DNA of 32,127 nt. Origin: an uncultured Oscillospiraceae bacterium. GTDB lineage: Bacteria > Bacillota > Clostridia > Oscillospirales > Acutalibacteraceae. A program made the translations under genes and the position numbers. Below, in pieces: positions 7,167 through 15,326 of this stretch. The DNA lies in the NCBI GenBank assembly GCA_900546265.1, contig URCA01000041.1, positions 1 to 32,127 of the forward strand. The letters run 5' to 3'. Positions within the stretch are counted from its first letter, which is position 1, and each line of letters opens with the position of its first letter. Under the pieces are notes generated by a model, which was not told the DNA's origin, did not search any database, and saw only the letters and a program-made list of their open reading frames with translations.

Positions 7167-7658
7167 ATGGCATTGGGCTTCCCCCTTTATATCGACCTGA
7201 ACGGCAATAACTGTGTGGTTTTCGGGGGCGGAGACTATGCCGCTTCCTGCGTGAAGACGCTGCTGGCCTTCGGGGCGAGAGTGACGGTTATCTGCCCGAT
7301 ACTCAGTGAAAAAATGCGGGAGTTGGATGCAGCAAGTGAAGCCGTCCGCCATATTCCCCGCCGCTATTACCGCGGGGACTGCACCAACGCCTATCTCTGT
7401 GTGGCCGCCACCAACGATGAAAGTGTAAACATTGCCATTTCTGACGAATGCAAGGCAAAAGGGGTGCCGGTCAACATTTCCCGGCCGGCCGCCTTCGGCA
7501 ATTTTATTTTCCCCGCTGTGATTGTCCGGGACGATATGGTCATCTCCATCGCCGGCAATCGGCCACCGGACGCACTGGAACCGCTACGAACCGCGTTGGA
7601 AAACACGCTGCCCACGCTTTTGGGAACTGCCGGCTGGGGGCCGGAAATCGATAGCTGA
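7167..7658 (+). CDS. Precorrin-2 dehydrogenase / sirohydrochlorin ferrochelatase-like protein
   Basis: The 163-aa protein matches the N-terminal NAD-binding module of Met8p, SirC and CysG, which oxidises precorrin-2 to sirohydrochlorin (and in some members inserts iron) for siroheme or anaerobic cobalamin synthesis. The start FPLYIDLNGNNCVVFGGG is diagnostic: a GGG dinucleotide-binding turn follows the first strand. Further matches are AYLCVAATNDESVN near residue 75 and GNFIFPAVIVRDDMVISIAG near residue 115. The protein ends soon after, shorter than the roughly 200 aa of full members, so the small C-terminal helical domain is reduced. The ATG at 7167 has GAGG close upstream; a GTG at 7155 is an alternative. 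A hairpin terminator follows. Confidence 0.85.
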   Translation: MALGFPLYIDLNGNNCVVFGGGDYAASCVKTLLAFGARVTVICPILSEKMRELDAASEAVRHIPRRYYRGDCTNAYLCVAATNDESVNIAISDECKAKGVPVNISRPAAFGNFIFPAVIVRDDMVISIAGNRPPDALEPLRTALENTLPTLLGTAGWGPEIDS

Positions 7659-7666
7659 TATACAAG

Positions 7667-7706
7667 CTGCAGCCCCGACACACGATGTGTCGGGGCTGCA
7701 GTTTTT
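7667..7706 (+). terminator. rho-independent terminator
   Basis: A perfect 16-bp stem (7667-7682 with 7686-7701) with a 3-nt loop is followed by TTTTT. It ends the precorrin-2 dehydrogenase-like transcript. The convergent TPM gene ends 19 bp away and may share the hairpin, though without a T tract on that side. Confidence 0.93.
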
Positions 7707-7724
7707 ATATTTTGTTTGGTCGAA

Positions 7725-8495
7725 TCAGAAGCCGCGGGAAGCGCCTCCGCCGCCGAAGCTGCCGCCGCCCCCACTAAATCCGCCGCCTCCGCCGCCGAAG
7801 CCGCCTCCAAAACCGCCGCCATGGCCGCCGCGGCCCGAGTGCCAAAAGATGACAGGCGGACCGCCCCTGCGGCCCGGACGGCCGAAAAAGAAGCCGCACA
7901 GGATAACCAGAGCCACCAGGATAACAATAAAGACAGCGCCGCCATCGTCGTTTTCGTGCACCACGTCGTCGATCGGCGTATAGCTGGCGTCCGGCTCCAG
8001 GCCAAGTTCGATCATCACCTCGTTGACCAAGGAACGATAGGCGTCCAGCATGCCGCCGGAATAATCGCCCTCTTTGAATTTGGGCGTGGCATACGTATCC
8101 AGAATGCGGCCTGCCTTAATATCCGGGATACCGCCTTCCAGCCCCTTTCCCACTTCGATGGTCACCTGCCGCTCGTCCATGGCCAGCAGGAGAAGCACGC
8201 CGGTATCCTCTTTTTCTTTGCCGATGCCCCAGCGGTTGGCCAGTTCATAGGCAAAATCGCGCACCTCTTCCCCATCCATGGAGGGAACGGTCACCGCCAC
8301 CACCTGGGCTTCCGAGCGGGCAAACAACTGCTTGCCCAGATTATACATCTCGTCTTCTGCCTGGGCCGACAGCACATCGGCAAAATCATTGACAAAAAAC
8401 CGATCGGTGGGCTCAAACGCTTCCGCAGCAGCAGCCGGCAGGGCGGCGCCGGCAAATAAGACCAGGCTCAGCCCCGCCGCCGCAAGCAGGCGCAT
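7725..8495 (-). CDS. TPM-domain (YgcG-family) membrane protein with Gly-rich tail
   Basis: This exported membrane protein carries a TPM domain, a fold found in plant thylakoid TLP18.3 and bacterial YgcG proteins; some members have phosphatase activity. A signal peptide covers about residues 1-24 (Ala/Leu-rich, ending PAAAA before EAF). The TPM domain spans about 30-165, with FVNDFADVLSA at its start and a later KEDTGVLLLLAMDERQVTIEVG. A transmembrane helix follows near 186-204 (FIVILVALVILCGFFFG). The tail is almost only Gly, Phe and Ser. The ATG at 8495 has AGGAG ten bases upstream; ATGs at 8513 and 8522 are alternatives. It lies 56 bp after lemA, the usual partner of this family. Precise function is unknown. 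Confidence 0.85.
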   Translation of the reverse strand: MRLLAAAGLSLVLFAGAALPAAAAEAFEPTDRFFVNDFADVLSAQAEDEMYNLGKQLFARSEAQVVAVTVPSMDGEEVRDFAYELANRWGIGKEKEDTGVLLLLAMDERQVTIEVGKGLEGGIPDIKAGRILDTYATPKFKEGDYSGGMLDAYRSLVNEVMIELGLEPDASYTPIDDVVHENDDGGAVFIVILVALVILCGFFFGRPGRRGGPPVIFWHSGRGGHGGGFGGGFGGGGGGFSGGGGSFGGGGASRGF

Positions 8496-8551
8496 GCCTC
8501 CGCCACTCCTCATCCTAACCATCCATTCTCATCAAAGGCCCCATAGGCTTA

Positions 8552-9130
8552 TCAATCGAAATTCACCTGCGGATTGCTCTGCGAGCCCTCCGAGGCCTGG
8601 AAATACGCCTTCTTATCATAGCCGAACAGGGAGGCCACCACCGAGCCCGGGAATCGCCGGATAGCGGCGTTATACTCTTTGACGGCCTCGTTGTATTCCT
8701 GCCGGGCTCTCGTAATACGGTTTTCGGTTCCTTCCAGCTGTGTCTGCAAATCTTTGAAATTCTCGCTGGCTTTCAAATCCGGATAATTTTCCACCACGAC
8801 CATCAGCCGAGAGAGCGCCGAGGACAGTTCCCCGTCGGCCTCCAGTTTGGCGGCCGTGTCCGTCGCGCCAGCCAGTTTGGCGCGTGCGTCGGCCAGGGCG
8901 GTATATATGTCCTCTTCATGCTGCGCATAGCCCTTCACTGTATTCACCAAATTGGGGATGAGATCCGCCCGGCGCTGCAGTTGTGTTTGAATGGTGCTTT
9001 CCGCCTCACTGATACTCTCGTCCAAAACGGCGAATTTGTTGTTGGTCGAAACGCCCCAGCCAATGACGCCAATAATCAGAAGAACCACAACAACCACTAC
9101 CGAGAGAATGGCCATGGTACTTTTTTTCAT
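8552..9130 (-). CDS. lemA: LemA family membrane protein
   Basis: The 192-aa product has one N-terminal membrane helix (about residues 6-27). An extracytoplasmic-type helical domain follows with family signatures: QLQRRADLIPNLVNTVKGYA near 53-72, VENYPDLKASENF near 105-120, TENRITRARQEYNEAVKEYN near 127-146 and the end FPGSVVASLFGYDKKAYF. LemA proteins are widespread but of unsettled function, and are commonly paired with TPM proteins as here. The ATG at 9130 has AAAGGA 11 bases upstream. A clear promoter lies 63 bp before the start. Confidence 0.92.
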   Translation of the reverse strand: MKKSTMAILSVVVVVVLLIIGVIGWGVSTNNKFAVLDESISEAESTIQTQLQRRADLIPNLVNTVKGYAQHEEDIYTALADARAKLAGATDTAAKLEADGELSSALSRLMVVVENYPDLKASENFKDLQTQLEGTENRITRARQEYNEAVKEYNAAIRRFPGSVVASLFGYDKKAYFQASEGSQSNPQVNFD

Positions 9131-9192
9131 AATTTCGTCCGTCCTTTCTCTGCAGCCTCCGCTGCTAATTGAACCGAAGGCCTGCATCCAAT

Positions 9193-9221
9193 AGAATACC
9201 CAAACACGCCACTTTTTTCAA
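9193..9221 (-). promoter_or_regulatory. sigma-A-like promoter of lemA-TPM
   Basis: On the minus strand, TTGAAA (9221-9216) and TATTCT (9198-9193) are 17 bp apart, giving a leader of about 55 nt before the lemA ATG. Confidence 0.65.
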
Positions 9222-9230
9222 GTGTTTTGG

Positions 9231-9350
9231 CTACGAATTCACCGCCTCTTCATAATTATGCGGAACTCTCAAGAAAATTGTCATCGGTTCTTCATTGATT
9301 CGAAAGGAATCCGGCGGGCGGACATAAAAATTTTGCATTTCCCCGCGCAT
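9231..9350 (-). CDS. Possible 39-aa small protein (uncertain)
   Basis: The 335-bp gap between lemA and the DUF378 gene holds the lemA promoter and this candidate frame, nothing else that I recognise. The predicted peptide begins MRGEMQNFYVRPP and ends RVPHNYEEAVNS. It has mixed, protein-like composition rather than the Arg/Ala/Gly-rich look of shadow frames in this GC-rich DNA. No good RBS precedes the first ATG; CGGGGA lies 2-3 bases before a second ATG four codons later, which is too close. It may be a decayed gene or chance. I do not recognise the family. Confidence 0.2.
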   Translation of the reverse strand: MRGEMQNFYVRPPDSFRINEEPMTIFLRVPHNYEEAVNS

Positions 9351-9465
9351 ATTTTTTTCCCGTCCGGCCATACTAAGCGATGCGGAGACCTGTCTCTGCC
9401 CGCAATATTTTTCACAACTCCTGGAAAATGGAGCGAATGCTTGATAAAGAAAGGATGGACGTTTC

Positions 9466-9678
9466 ATGCTGGACAGACTGGCTTTGATCCTGGTTGTCAT
9501 CGGAGCGCTCAACTGGGGCAGCATCGGCTTATTCCAGTTCGACATAGTGGCGTGGGCCTTCGGCGGCGCGGGTTCCGCCGTCAGCCGTGTGATTTACACC
9601 CTTGTCGCCCTGGCTGGTATCTGGTGTATTTCCCTGTTCTTCCGGGATCGGGAAGAAATCCTCGAACACAACGATTGA
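9466..9678 (+). CDS. DUF378 family small membrane protein
   Basis: The 70-aa protein has two membrane helices (about 4-24 and 36-58). It shows the DUF378 signature: LALILVVIGALNWGSIGLF at the start, a Gly/Ala turn, then VIYTLVALAGIW. Function is unknown; the family is common in Firmicutes as single-gene units. AAAGGA lies ten bases before the ATG. It is a monocistronic gene closed by a bidirectional terminator shared with the convergent beta-galactosidase. Confidence 0.88.
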   Translation: MLDRLALILVVIGALNWGSIGLFQFDIVAWAFGGAGSAVSRVIYTLVALAGIWCISLFFRDREEILEHND

Positions 9679-9685
9679 TTCCGCG

Positions 9686-9723
9686 AAAAAGCGCAGCCGT
9701 CATTGCTGATGGCTGCGCTTTTT
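9686..9723. terminator. Bidirectional terminator between DUF378 and beta-galactosidase genes
   Basis: AAAAAGCGCAGCC and GGCTGCGCTTTTT form a long stem with an A tract on one side and a T tract on the other, so it can end both convergent transcripts. It lies 7-8 bp from both stop codons. Confidence 0.92.
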
Positions 9724-9729
9724 GTGGTT

Positions 9730-12700
9730 TTATTTCATTAGCGGGGTCAACAGCAGCTGGAAGGTAAAGGCGTCGTCGTTCAGCTGGTGGCGCGGCGTTA
9801 AAACGGGGCCACAGCTGTTGGAGCCTATACCGCTCTGGGCGTAATCCAGGCAAAGCACGGTATAGCCGCTTTCCTGAAGCTCGAAGTTATGCGCCGCGGC
9901 GGTCAGCGCCTCTTGAGTGTATGCAGACGCATTGAACCCGAACGGCTCCGCCAGGGAATCGGCCCGCAGGCCGCCGTCCGGCCCCGTCACATGCATGAAA
10001 GAGCAGGAGCAGTGACTGCCGTTTTCCTGCGGCTTGATATAGTCCTCGTGCATATCCTGAACGTGAGAGGTATACAGCCCCACCGTGCTGGCCCAGCGCT
10101 TGTCCCGATAGCTTTCCACCGGGCCGCGCCCCAGATACGTCACCTGCTCCATTCTCGCCGGCAGGAACAGCCGCAGGCCGAACCGGGGAAGGAAAGGCGT
10201 GTGCGGGTTCTTTTTCACCTCGAAACGGCAGGCAATGCGGCCGGCCCCATCCACTGTCCAGAAGGCCTCGATATCCAGAATCCGCTGCAGATAGACGGCG
10301 GAAATGCTCAGCACGGAATGGATAACAACGCTATCCCCGTCCCATCCTACCTGCGTTTCATAGGCATGGGACACCGTGCGGTCGTAGCCGCATGCCTGCC
10401 AATGATGCCGGACATTCCGATCGTTATCGGTAGGGGCCCGCCACAGGTTATAGGTCATCGGCTTTTCCAGCAGGGAACAGTTTTCCACCACCAGGGAATC
10501 GAACAAGCCGGTCAGCTTATTGTAGATATAGCGGAAACCCGCGCCGGTAAGGGTCGCCTCCTCGTCGGTTTCCTCCACGCGGATTGTCCCGGGAGCGGGG
10601 GCGAACACGGCCGGCACGAAGGGGCGCAGCTCAATTTGCTCGAACCCGAGCACATGCCCGGCCGGCGTAAAGAGGCGGTCCCCTTCCTGCACCAGGGTAA
10701 AGGTCACATAGCAGCGGCCATCCGCCGGAACAGGAATGGACACCGGAAGCGGCCGTTCCTCATGCGGCGGTACATCCAGCGCGGCGCTGTCCACCCGGCC
10801 GCCGCTTACCCGGACGCCCTCCCGGGTCACTTCCCATTCCAGCGACAGCAGATCCTTCAGATTGGTGAAGTCCAAGCGATTTTCCAGGGCATAGCCGCCC
10901 TCCTCTGTTTTCCGGATCCGGGCGGGCCGCAGCACGTTTTTATACTCCAGCAGGCCGGTATGCACCCGGCGATCGGGATAGACCAGGCCGTCCATGCAGA
11001 AATTGCCGTCGTGGGGGAATTCGCCAAAATCGCCGCCGTAATAATATTGTTCCCGACCGTTGGCGTCCCTCCCCATATAGAGGGCATGATCGCACCATTC
11101 CCACACAAACGCGCCTACGAACCCGTCGTGTGCCTGGATAAGCTCCATGTAGTCCTCTAAATCGCCCGGGCCGTTGCCCATGGCGTGGCTGAACTCGCAG
11201 AGCACATAGGGCTTCCGATCACCTTTATCCTTTGCATTCCATTCCCGAAACCTTTCCTGAATGGACTCAATGGTCGGATACATGTTGCTGTCGATATCCA
11301 GGTTGGAAAAATCCGCCGGATAGCCTTCCAGAGTATAATGCTGCGATTCGTAATGGGTCAAGCGGGTGCTGTCCACGCTCTTGATATAGGCCAGCTCTGC
11401 TTCGGTGTTGGGACCGTAACCCGATTCGTTGCCCATCGACCATACCACGACGGAAGGATGGTTTTTATCGCGGGTATACAGCAGTCTGGCCCTATCCACA
11501 AAGGCCTCCCGGAATCGCTCGTCGTGGGGCATTTGCGGAAAGCAGGCATCCTCGCCATATTGGTTGACGGTGCCGTGGCATTCCTGATCCGCCTCGTCAA
11601 TCACATAGAAGCCGTACCGATCGCACAGCTCGACAAAAATGGGGGCGTTCGGATAATGCGAGGTGCGGATGGCGTTGATATTGTGCTGCTTCATCAAGGC
11701 CAAATCCCGTACCATATGCTCCTTCGAAACAGCGGGGCCGTCAAACGGGCTGCTGTCGTGCCGGTTGACACCGCGGAACTTCACGCGTTGGCCGTTTAAA
11801 TAGATGACCCCTTCCCGAGCGGCAATCTCCCGCAGACCCACGCGAACCGCCAGGGCTTCCTCTCCCGTTTCCAACAAAAGCGTATACAGCTGCGGCTGCT
11901 CCGCGTTCCAAAGGCGGGGATGCTCCACGGGAATGTGGAGTTCCGTCCCGATGCACCGTCCCTGCCCCACCAGCGAGCCGTCCGGCGCGCTAAGGGTATA
12001 CGTCACCGGCAAAGGAGCCCCCAGAAATTCCAGGGAAACCTGCACATCGCCGCGGGTATACCCATCGGACAGCGGCGTGGTAATGGTGAAATCCCGGATA
12101 TGGGCGGAGGGGCGGCGAAGCAGGTAGACATCCCGGAAAATGCCGGACATCCGGAATTTGTCCTGATCCTCCAGATAACTGCCGTCGCACCATTTGAGGA
12201 CGAGGACGGTCAACTCATTATGCCCGGGCCGCAGCGCATCGGTGACATCGAATTCGCTCGTGGCGTGGGACACCTGGGAATAGCCGATAAAACGACCGTT
12301 CATCCAGACGTAGAAGCAGGAGTCCACCCCTTCGAAATTCAGATAATGCCGGTAGTCCGCCGGCGTCTCCGGCAGTTCAAAGGCGCGGCGGTAAATGCCG
12401 CAGGGATTGTCGTGGGGAACATACGGCGGATCGCAGGGAAACGGATAGCGGGTGTTGGTATACTGCGGCCTATCGTAGCCCTGCGTCTGCCAGACCGAAG
12501 GCACCGGAATGGGCCGGCTGGTACGCCAAGGCGCGTCCGACTCCCAGAAAGGCTCTTTCACGTCGTGAATGCTGGCGTAATAGCGGAAATCCCAGTCTCC
12601 GTTCAGCAGCTGAAAACGGCTGGAAGCGGCGCGGGCGTCGTCCGCGCACGCTTCTTCTCCGCTGGCACAGGGCACATAGTAGGCGCGCGGCGGCATGGTG

Positions 12701-12747
12701 CCTATGTGCAGGCGCTGGGGATCTTCAAAATACTTCTCGACGATCAC
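9730..12747 (-). CDS. lacZ: Beta-galactosidase, GH2 (LacZ type)
   Basis: This 1005-aa cytoplasmic glycosidase hydrolyses terminal beta-galactosides such as lactose. It has the full LacZ layout: an N-terminal sugar-binding domain (about 45-215), an Ig-like domain (about 218-310), a TIM barrel (about 312-600), a linker domain, and the C-terminal beta-sandwich (about 730-1005). The acid/base is Glu441 in VVVWSMGNESGYG and the nucleophile is Glu518 in VLCEFSHAMGN. Both match the LacZ family closely. No signal peptide is present. The start is a GTG at 12747 with GGAG nine bases upstream. A divergent AraC-type gene is its likely regulator. No sugar transporter is adjacent, so uptake must be encoded elsewhere. 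Confidence 0.95.
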   Translation of the reverse strand: MIVEKYFEDPQRLHIGTMPPRAYYVPCASGEEACADDARAASSRFQLLNGDWDFRYYASIHDVKEPFWESDAPWRTSRPIPVPSVWQTQGYDRPQYTNTRYPFPCDPPYVPHDNPCGIYRRAFELPETPADYRHYLNFEGVDSCFYVWMNGRFIGYSQVSHATSEFDVTDALRPGHNELTVLVLKWCDGSYLEDQDKFRMSGIFRDVYLLRRPSAHIRDFTITTPLSDGYTRGDVQVSLEFLGAPLPVTYTLSAPDGSLVGQGRCIGTELHIPVEHPRLWNAEQPQLYTLLLETGEEALAVRVGLREIAAREGVIYLNGQRVKFRGVNRHDSSPFDGPAVSKEHMVRDLALMKQHNINAIRTSHYPNAPIFVELCDRYGFYVIDEADQECHGTVNQYGEDACFPQMPHDERFREAFVDRARLLYTRDKNHPSVVVWSMGNESGYGPNTEAELAYIKSVDSTRLTHYESQHYTLEGYPADFSNLDIDSNMYPTIESIQERFREWNAKDKGDRKPYVLCEFSHAMGNGPGDLEDYMELIQAHDGFVGAFVWEWCDHALYMGRDANGREQYYYGGDFGEFPHDGNFCMDGLVYPDRRVHTGLLEYKNVLRPARIRKTEEGGYALENRLDFTNLKDLLSLEWEVTREGVRVSGGRVDSAALDVPPHEERPLPVSIPVPADGRCYVTFTLVQEGDRLFTPAGHVLGFEQIELRPFVPAVFAPAPGTIRVEETDEEATLTGAGFRYIYNKLTGLFDSLVVENCSLLEKPMTYNLWRAPTDNDRNVRHHWQACGYDRTVSHAYETQVGWDGDSVVIHSVLSISAVYLQRILDIEAFWTVDGAGRIACRFEVKKNPHTPFLPRFGLRLFLPARMEQVTYLGRGPVESYRDKRWASTVGLYTSHVQDMHEDYIKPQENGSHCSCSFMHVTGPDGGLRADSLAEPFGFNASAYTQEALTAAAHNFELQESGYTVLCLDYAQSGIGSNSCGPVLTPRHQLNDDAFTFQLLLTPLMK

Positions 12748-12783
12748 AATTCACCACTCCAATCAAGTAAGGGATTTTTCTTC

Positions 12784-12812
12784 ATTATACCGGCGCATAG
12801 CGGTTCTGCCAA
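12784..12812 (-). promoter_or_regulatory. sigma-A-like promoter of lacZ
   Basis: On the minus strand, TTGGCA (12812-12807) and a perfect TATAAT (12789-12784) are 17 bp apart, giving a leader of about 30 nt. It lies back to back with the araC-type promoter. Confidence 0.75.
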
Positions 12813-12856
12813 TGACCGGACTTGTTCAGAATATGCACAAATCGATACGATCGCTC

Positions 12857-12885
12857 TTTACAGGACGTCTCGCCGGCGCTATACT
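12857..12885 (+). promoter_or_regulatory. sigma-A-like promoter of the AraC-type gene
   Basis: TTTACA (12857-12862) and TATACT (12880-12885) are 17 bp apart, about 40 bp before the ATG. The 44 bp between this -35 box and the lacZ -35 box is the obvious place for an activator site. Confidence 0.72.
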
Positions 12886-12925
12886 GACTAGAGAGAAAAC
12901 CCTTTATTGGAAAGGTGGTGCCGTC

Positions 12926-13762
12926 ATGCTGAACATTTCAGGATATCTGGGCCCCAGCAGTGAAATTCCCATCGTGGACGATCGGGCGCCTATCGTCATC
13001 TCCAGCTGCGGCCATTTTCGACTCAGCCGGGAGGAATATCTCATCACTTCCCGCCCCGCGGGCCGGCCCGACTACCAGCTGCTGTATATCGCGGGGGGGA
13101 CCGCCCACTTCTGGCTAAAGGAAAAGGAGCGTGTTCTCCCGGAAGGCCACACGGTTTTGTACCGGCCGGGCGAGTCCCAGCGATACACCTATAAAGCAGA
13201 AAGCATGCAGGAAATTTACTGGGTTCATTTTTCGGGACGAGACGCGGCGAAATGGCTGGACAGCCTGGGCTTTGGCGGCGAACCCATCCGCGCGGTGGGG
13301 GAACATATCGAATACACCCGTCTGTTTGAGCAAATGATCCAAGAGCTGCAGCTGCGGCGGGAGCATCATACGCAGATGACCGCCCTGTATTGTCTGCAGC
13401 TGTTTACCCTGATGTCCCGCCAGGCGGAAGCAAGCCATTTCCCCAAGCGGGACGAGCAGGTGGAGGAGGTCATCCGCCTGTTCCACGCCCGATTCCACGA
13501 GCCTTTGGAAATAGCCGAGATCGCCCGTGGTTTCGGCATGAGTCCCTGCTGGTTTACCCGGCTGTTTCATCGGCAGACCGGTCTGTCCCCTCAGCAGTAT
13601 CTGACCGATATTCGCATCAACAAGGCCCGGGAGCTGCTGGCCACCACCAACTACAACGTCAGCGAGGTGGCGGATTTGACCGGCTATCCCAACCCCCTGT
13701 ATTTCAGCCGGATTTTTAAAAAGCACACGGGTGTATCCCCCTCCCGCTATAAACAGCCGTAG
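12926..13762 (+). CDS. AraC family transcriptional regulator
   Basis: This is a 278-aa regulator. A cupin-type sensor domain lies at about residues 20-110, where YQLLYIAGGTAHFWLKEKER and LYRPGESQRYTY are typical of sugar-sensing AraC proteins. The C-terminal pair of helix-turn-helix units covers about 180-278. The first unit includes PLEIAEIARGFGMSPCWFTR and the second ends with the family signature GYPNPLYFSRIFKKHTGVSP. The ATG at 12926 has AAAGGTGG seven bases upstream; longer frames begin inside the promoter and are rejected. Its position divergent from lacZ suggests it activates that gene in response to a galactoside. The ligand is inferred from context only. Confidence 0.92.
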   Translation: MLNISGYLGPSSEIPIVDDRAPIVISSCGHFRLSREEYLITSRPAGRPDYQLLYIAGGTAHFWLKEKERVLPEGHTVLYRPGESQRYTYKAESMQEIYWVHFSGRDAAKWLDSLGFGGEPIRAVGEHIEYTRLFEQMIQELQLRREHHTQMTALYCLQLFTLMSRQAEASHFPKRDEQVEEVIRLFHARFHEPLEIAEIARGFGMSPCWFTRLFHRQTGLSPQQYLTDIRINKARELLATTNYNVSEVADLTGYPNPLYFSRIFKKHTGVSPSRYKQP

Positions 13763-13777
13763 AATCCCTCTAAAAGC

Positions 13778-13810
13778 AAACCCGCCATCCCTTAAAAGGA
13801 CGGCGGGTTT
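13778..13810. terminator. Bidirectional terminator between AraC-type and flippase genes
   Basis: AAACCCGCC-A-TCC pairs with GGA-C-GGCGGGTTT around a 7-nt loop, with one A/C mismatch. T-rich sequence follows on both sides, more clearly on the minus strand. It sits between two convergent stop codons. Confidence 0.8.
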
Positions 13811-13813
13811 GTG

Positions 13814-15217
13814 TTATCCATGGGATAGAACGCGTTTGACGCTGCGCAGCAGGGTCTTGAAATTGACAGCCAGCACCAGCACCAGCAGCAGGGCTTCCCA
13901 CAGAATCCACAGGGGCGTTTCCGCCACCAGGATCCAGCTTTGCAGGGATACAATCAGAAAATTCAAGCCAAAACGGGCCACATTCCACTGGAAGGGAATC
14001 AGCGAGTGGGTATGCACCACCCGGATAAGAAAAACCGCCGCATAGCTGATGCAGGTGGACAGCGCCGCCCCCTGCGCCCCCATTTTGGGAATTAAGAGGA
14101 AATTGCCTATAATATTGAGCACCGCGCCGAGAATGGTGGTGACGAGAGTGGAGATGCTCTTTTTCTCCACCACGTAGATGGTGCCGAAAAAGGTCACGAA
14201 GCAGGAAAAGCAGGTGGCCAGAATCAGCATCGGGATATACTGCCAGGATTCATAGAAACCGCTGGAAACCAGGATCTTGGTAATCACCTTAGCAAACACG
14301 ATCAGACCGGACGCGGAAACAAACACCACCGACTGATACATGGAGAAGACCCGGGCAAAAAATTTCTGCCGGGCCAAGCGGCTGGTTTCAGTCAGAATGG
14401 AGATCTGCCACGCGTCCATGAATATGCCCACGAGAAGGATCATGATGGTCGGGATTTTATAGGACACGGCATAGAGGCCGTTGGCCCCCTCGCCCTTGAA
14501 ATAGGTCAGAATATACCGGTCGGACAAATCGGTGATCCACCAAAAGGCGTTGGTGGGAATCATTGGAAGCGCATAGCGGAGCATATTGGACACCGCGTCC
14601 CGTTTCAGGTAAGACAGGCGAATATACCGATGCAGCCGCGCACTGATAAACAGAAACAGCAGCGACAGGAAATCCGAGCAAATCATGGCCATGATGTAGC
14701 CCGTGACGCCCCATTTGAACACCACCAGGAACAGGATGTCGAACAGCAGGGTGGTGGCCGTCCCCAGCACGCCGCTTAAGGCGTACAGCTTGACCATCTG
14801 CTTGGCCTTGACAAACTGCGCGCTGAGACTGCGCAGCATAGAGCAGAGGACAAACAGATAAATATACAGCACATTTCCCTTCATGGCGGGGAAAATGTCG
14901 GTCAGCTTGTTCATCAGCGGGGCGCAGAGAACAAATATCCCGAAGCCGATCAGTATGGCGGCCAGGCCCGTGGTGAACACCGAGCGCTTGTCCGTTTCTC
15001 CATCCATACCGAAGCGCATCACGGCGTTGGTAATCCCCACCGATACCAGCGGGATCAGAAAATTTCCCGTTTGTACCAGCAGGTCGACGATGCCATACTG
15101 ATCCTGCGTCAGCACGCGGGTATACAGCGGCATAAGAACAAACACCAGCAGCTTGGAGCTGAAGGTGCCGATAGCCAGTATCACGGTGTTGGAAAACAGC
15201 TGCTTGTAGCGATTCAA
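13814..15217 (-). CDS. MOP-superfamily polysaccharide/lipid-linked oligosaccharide flippase
   Basis: The 467-aa product is highly hydrophobic, with about 12-14 membrane helices. It begins NRYKQLFSNTVILAIGTFSS, the usual N-terminus of the Polysacc_synt (Wzx/RfbX-like) family. Such proteins move undecaprenyl-linked glycans across the membrane. A conserved-looking charged loop YALPMIPTNAFWWITDLSDR lies in the middle, as in other clostridial members. I chose the TTG at 15217 because GGGAGG lies nine bases upstream and it matches the family N-terminus; an ATG at 15271 would add 18 atypical residues. It has its own promoter just past the DUF368 gene. No glycosyltransferases are adjacent, so the substrate is unknown. 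Confidence 0.88.
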   Translation of the reverse strand: MNRYKQLFSNTVILAIGTFSSKLLVFVLMPLYTRVLTQDQYGIVDLLVQTGNFLIPLVSVGITNAVMRFGMDGETDKRSVFTTGLAAILIGFGIFVLCAPLMNKLTDIFPAMKGNVLYIYLFVLCSMLRSLSAQFVKAKQMVKLYALSGVLGTATTLLFDILFLVVFKWGVTGYIMAMICSDFLSLLFLFISARLHRYIRLSYLKRDAVSNMLRYALPMIPTNAFWWITDLSDRYILTYFKGEGANGLYAVSYKIPTIMILLVGIFMDAWQISILTETSRLARQKFFARVFSMYQSVVFVSASGLIVFAKVITKILVSSGFYESWQYIPMLILATCFSCFVTFFGTIYVVEKKSISTLVTTILGAVLNIIGNFLLIPKMGAQGAALSTCISYAAVFLIRVVHTHSLIPFQWNVARFGLNFLIVSLQSWILVAETPLWILWEALLLVLVLAVNFKTLLRSVKRVLSHG

Positions 15218-15292
15218 GAGAGCCGCCCTCCCGCTTGGAAATCGGCGGTGCGATACCGCGCCGGAAGCCATACCGATCGTATGTCCTCCGGT

Positions 15293-15320
15293 AGGATACC
15301 ACACCGCCGGAAAATGTCAA
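15293..15320 (-). promoter_or_regulatory. sigma-A-like promoter of the flippase gene
   Basis: On the minus strand, a perfect TTGACA (15320-15315) and TATCCT (15298-15293) are 16 bp apart. The -35 box begins 6 bp after the DUF368 stop codon. Confidence 0.7.
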
Positions 15321-15326
15321 GTCTTG

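Noticed and set aside
7725..7860. Tandem repeat in DNA with GCCGCC pattern
   Set aside because: It is explained by the Gly-rich tail of the TPM protein (GGN codons on the minus strand), not by a separate repeat element.
9889..11160. Plus-strand open frame of 423 codons inside lacZ
   Set aside because: Antisense shadow of lacZ with His/Gln/Arg-rich low-information peptide; lacZ has both catalytic Glu residues and normal length.
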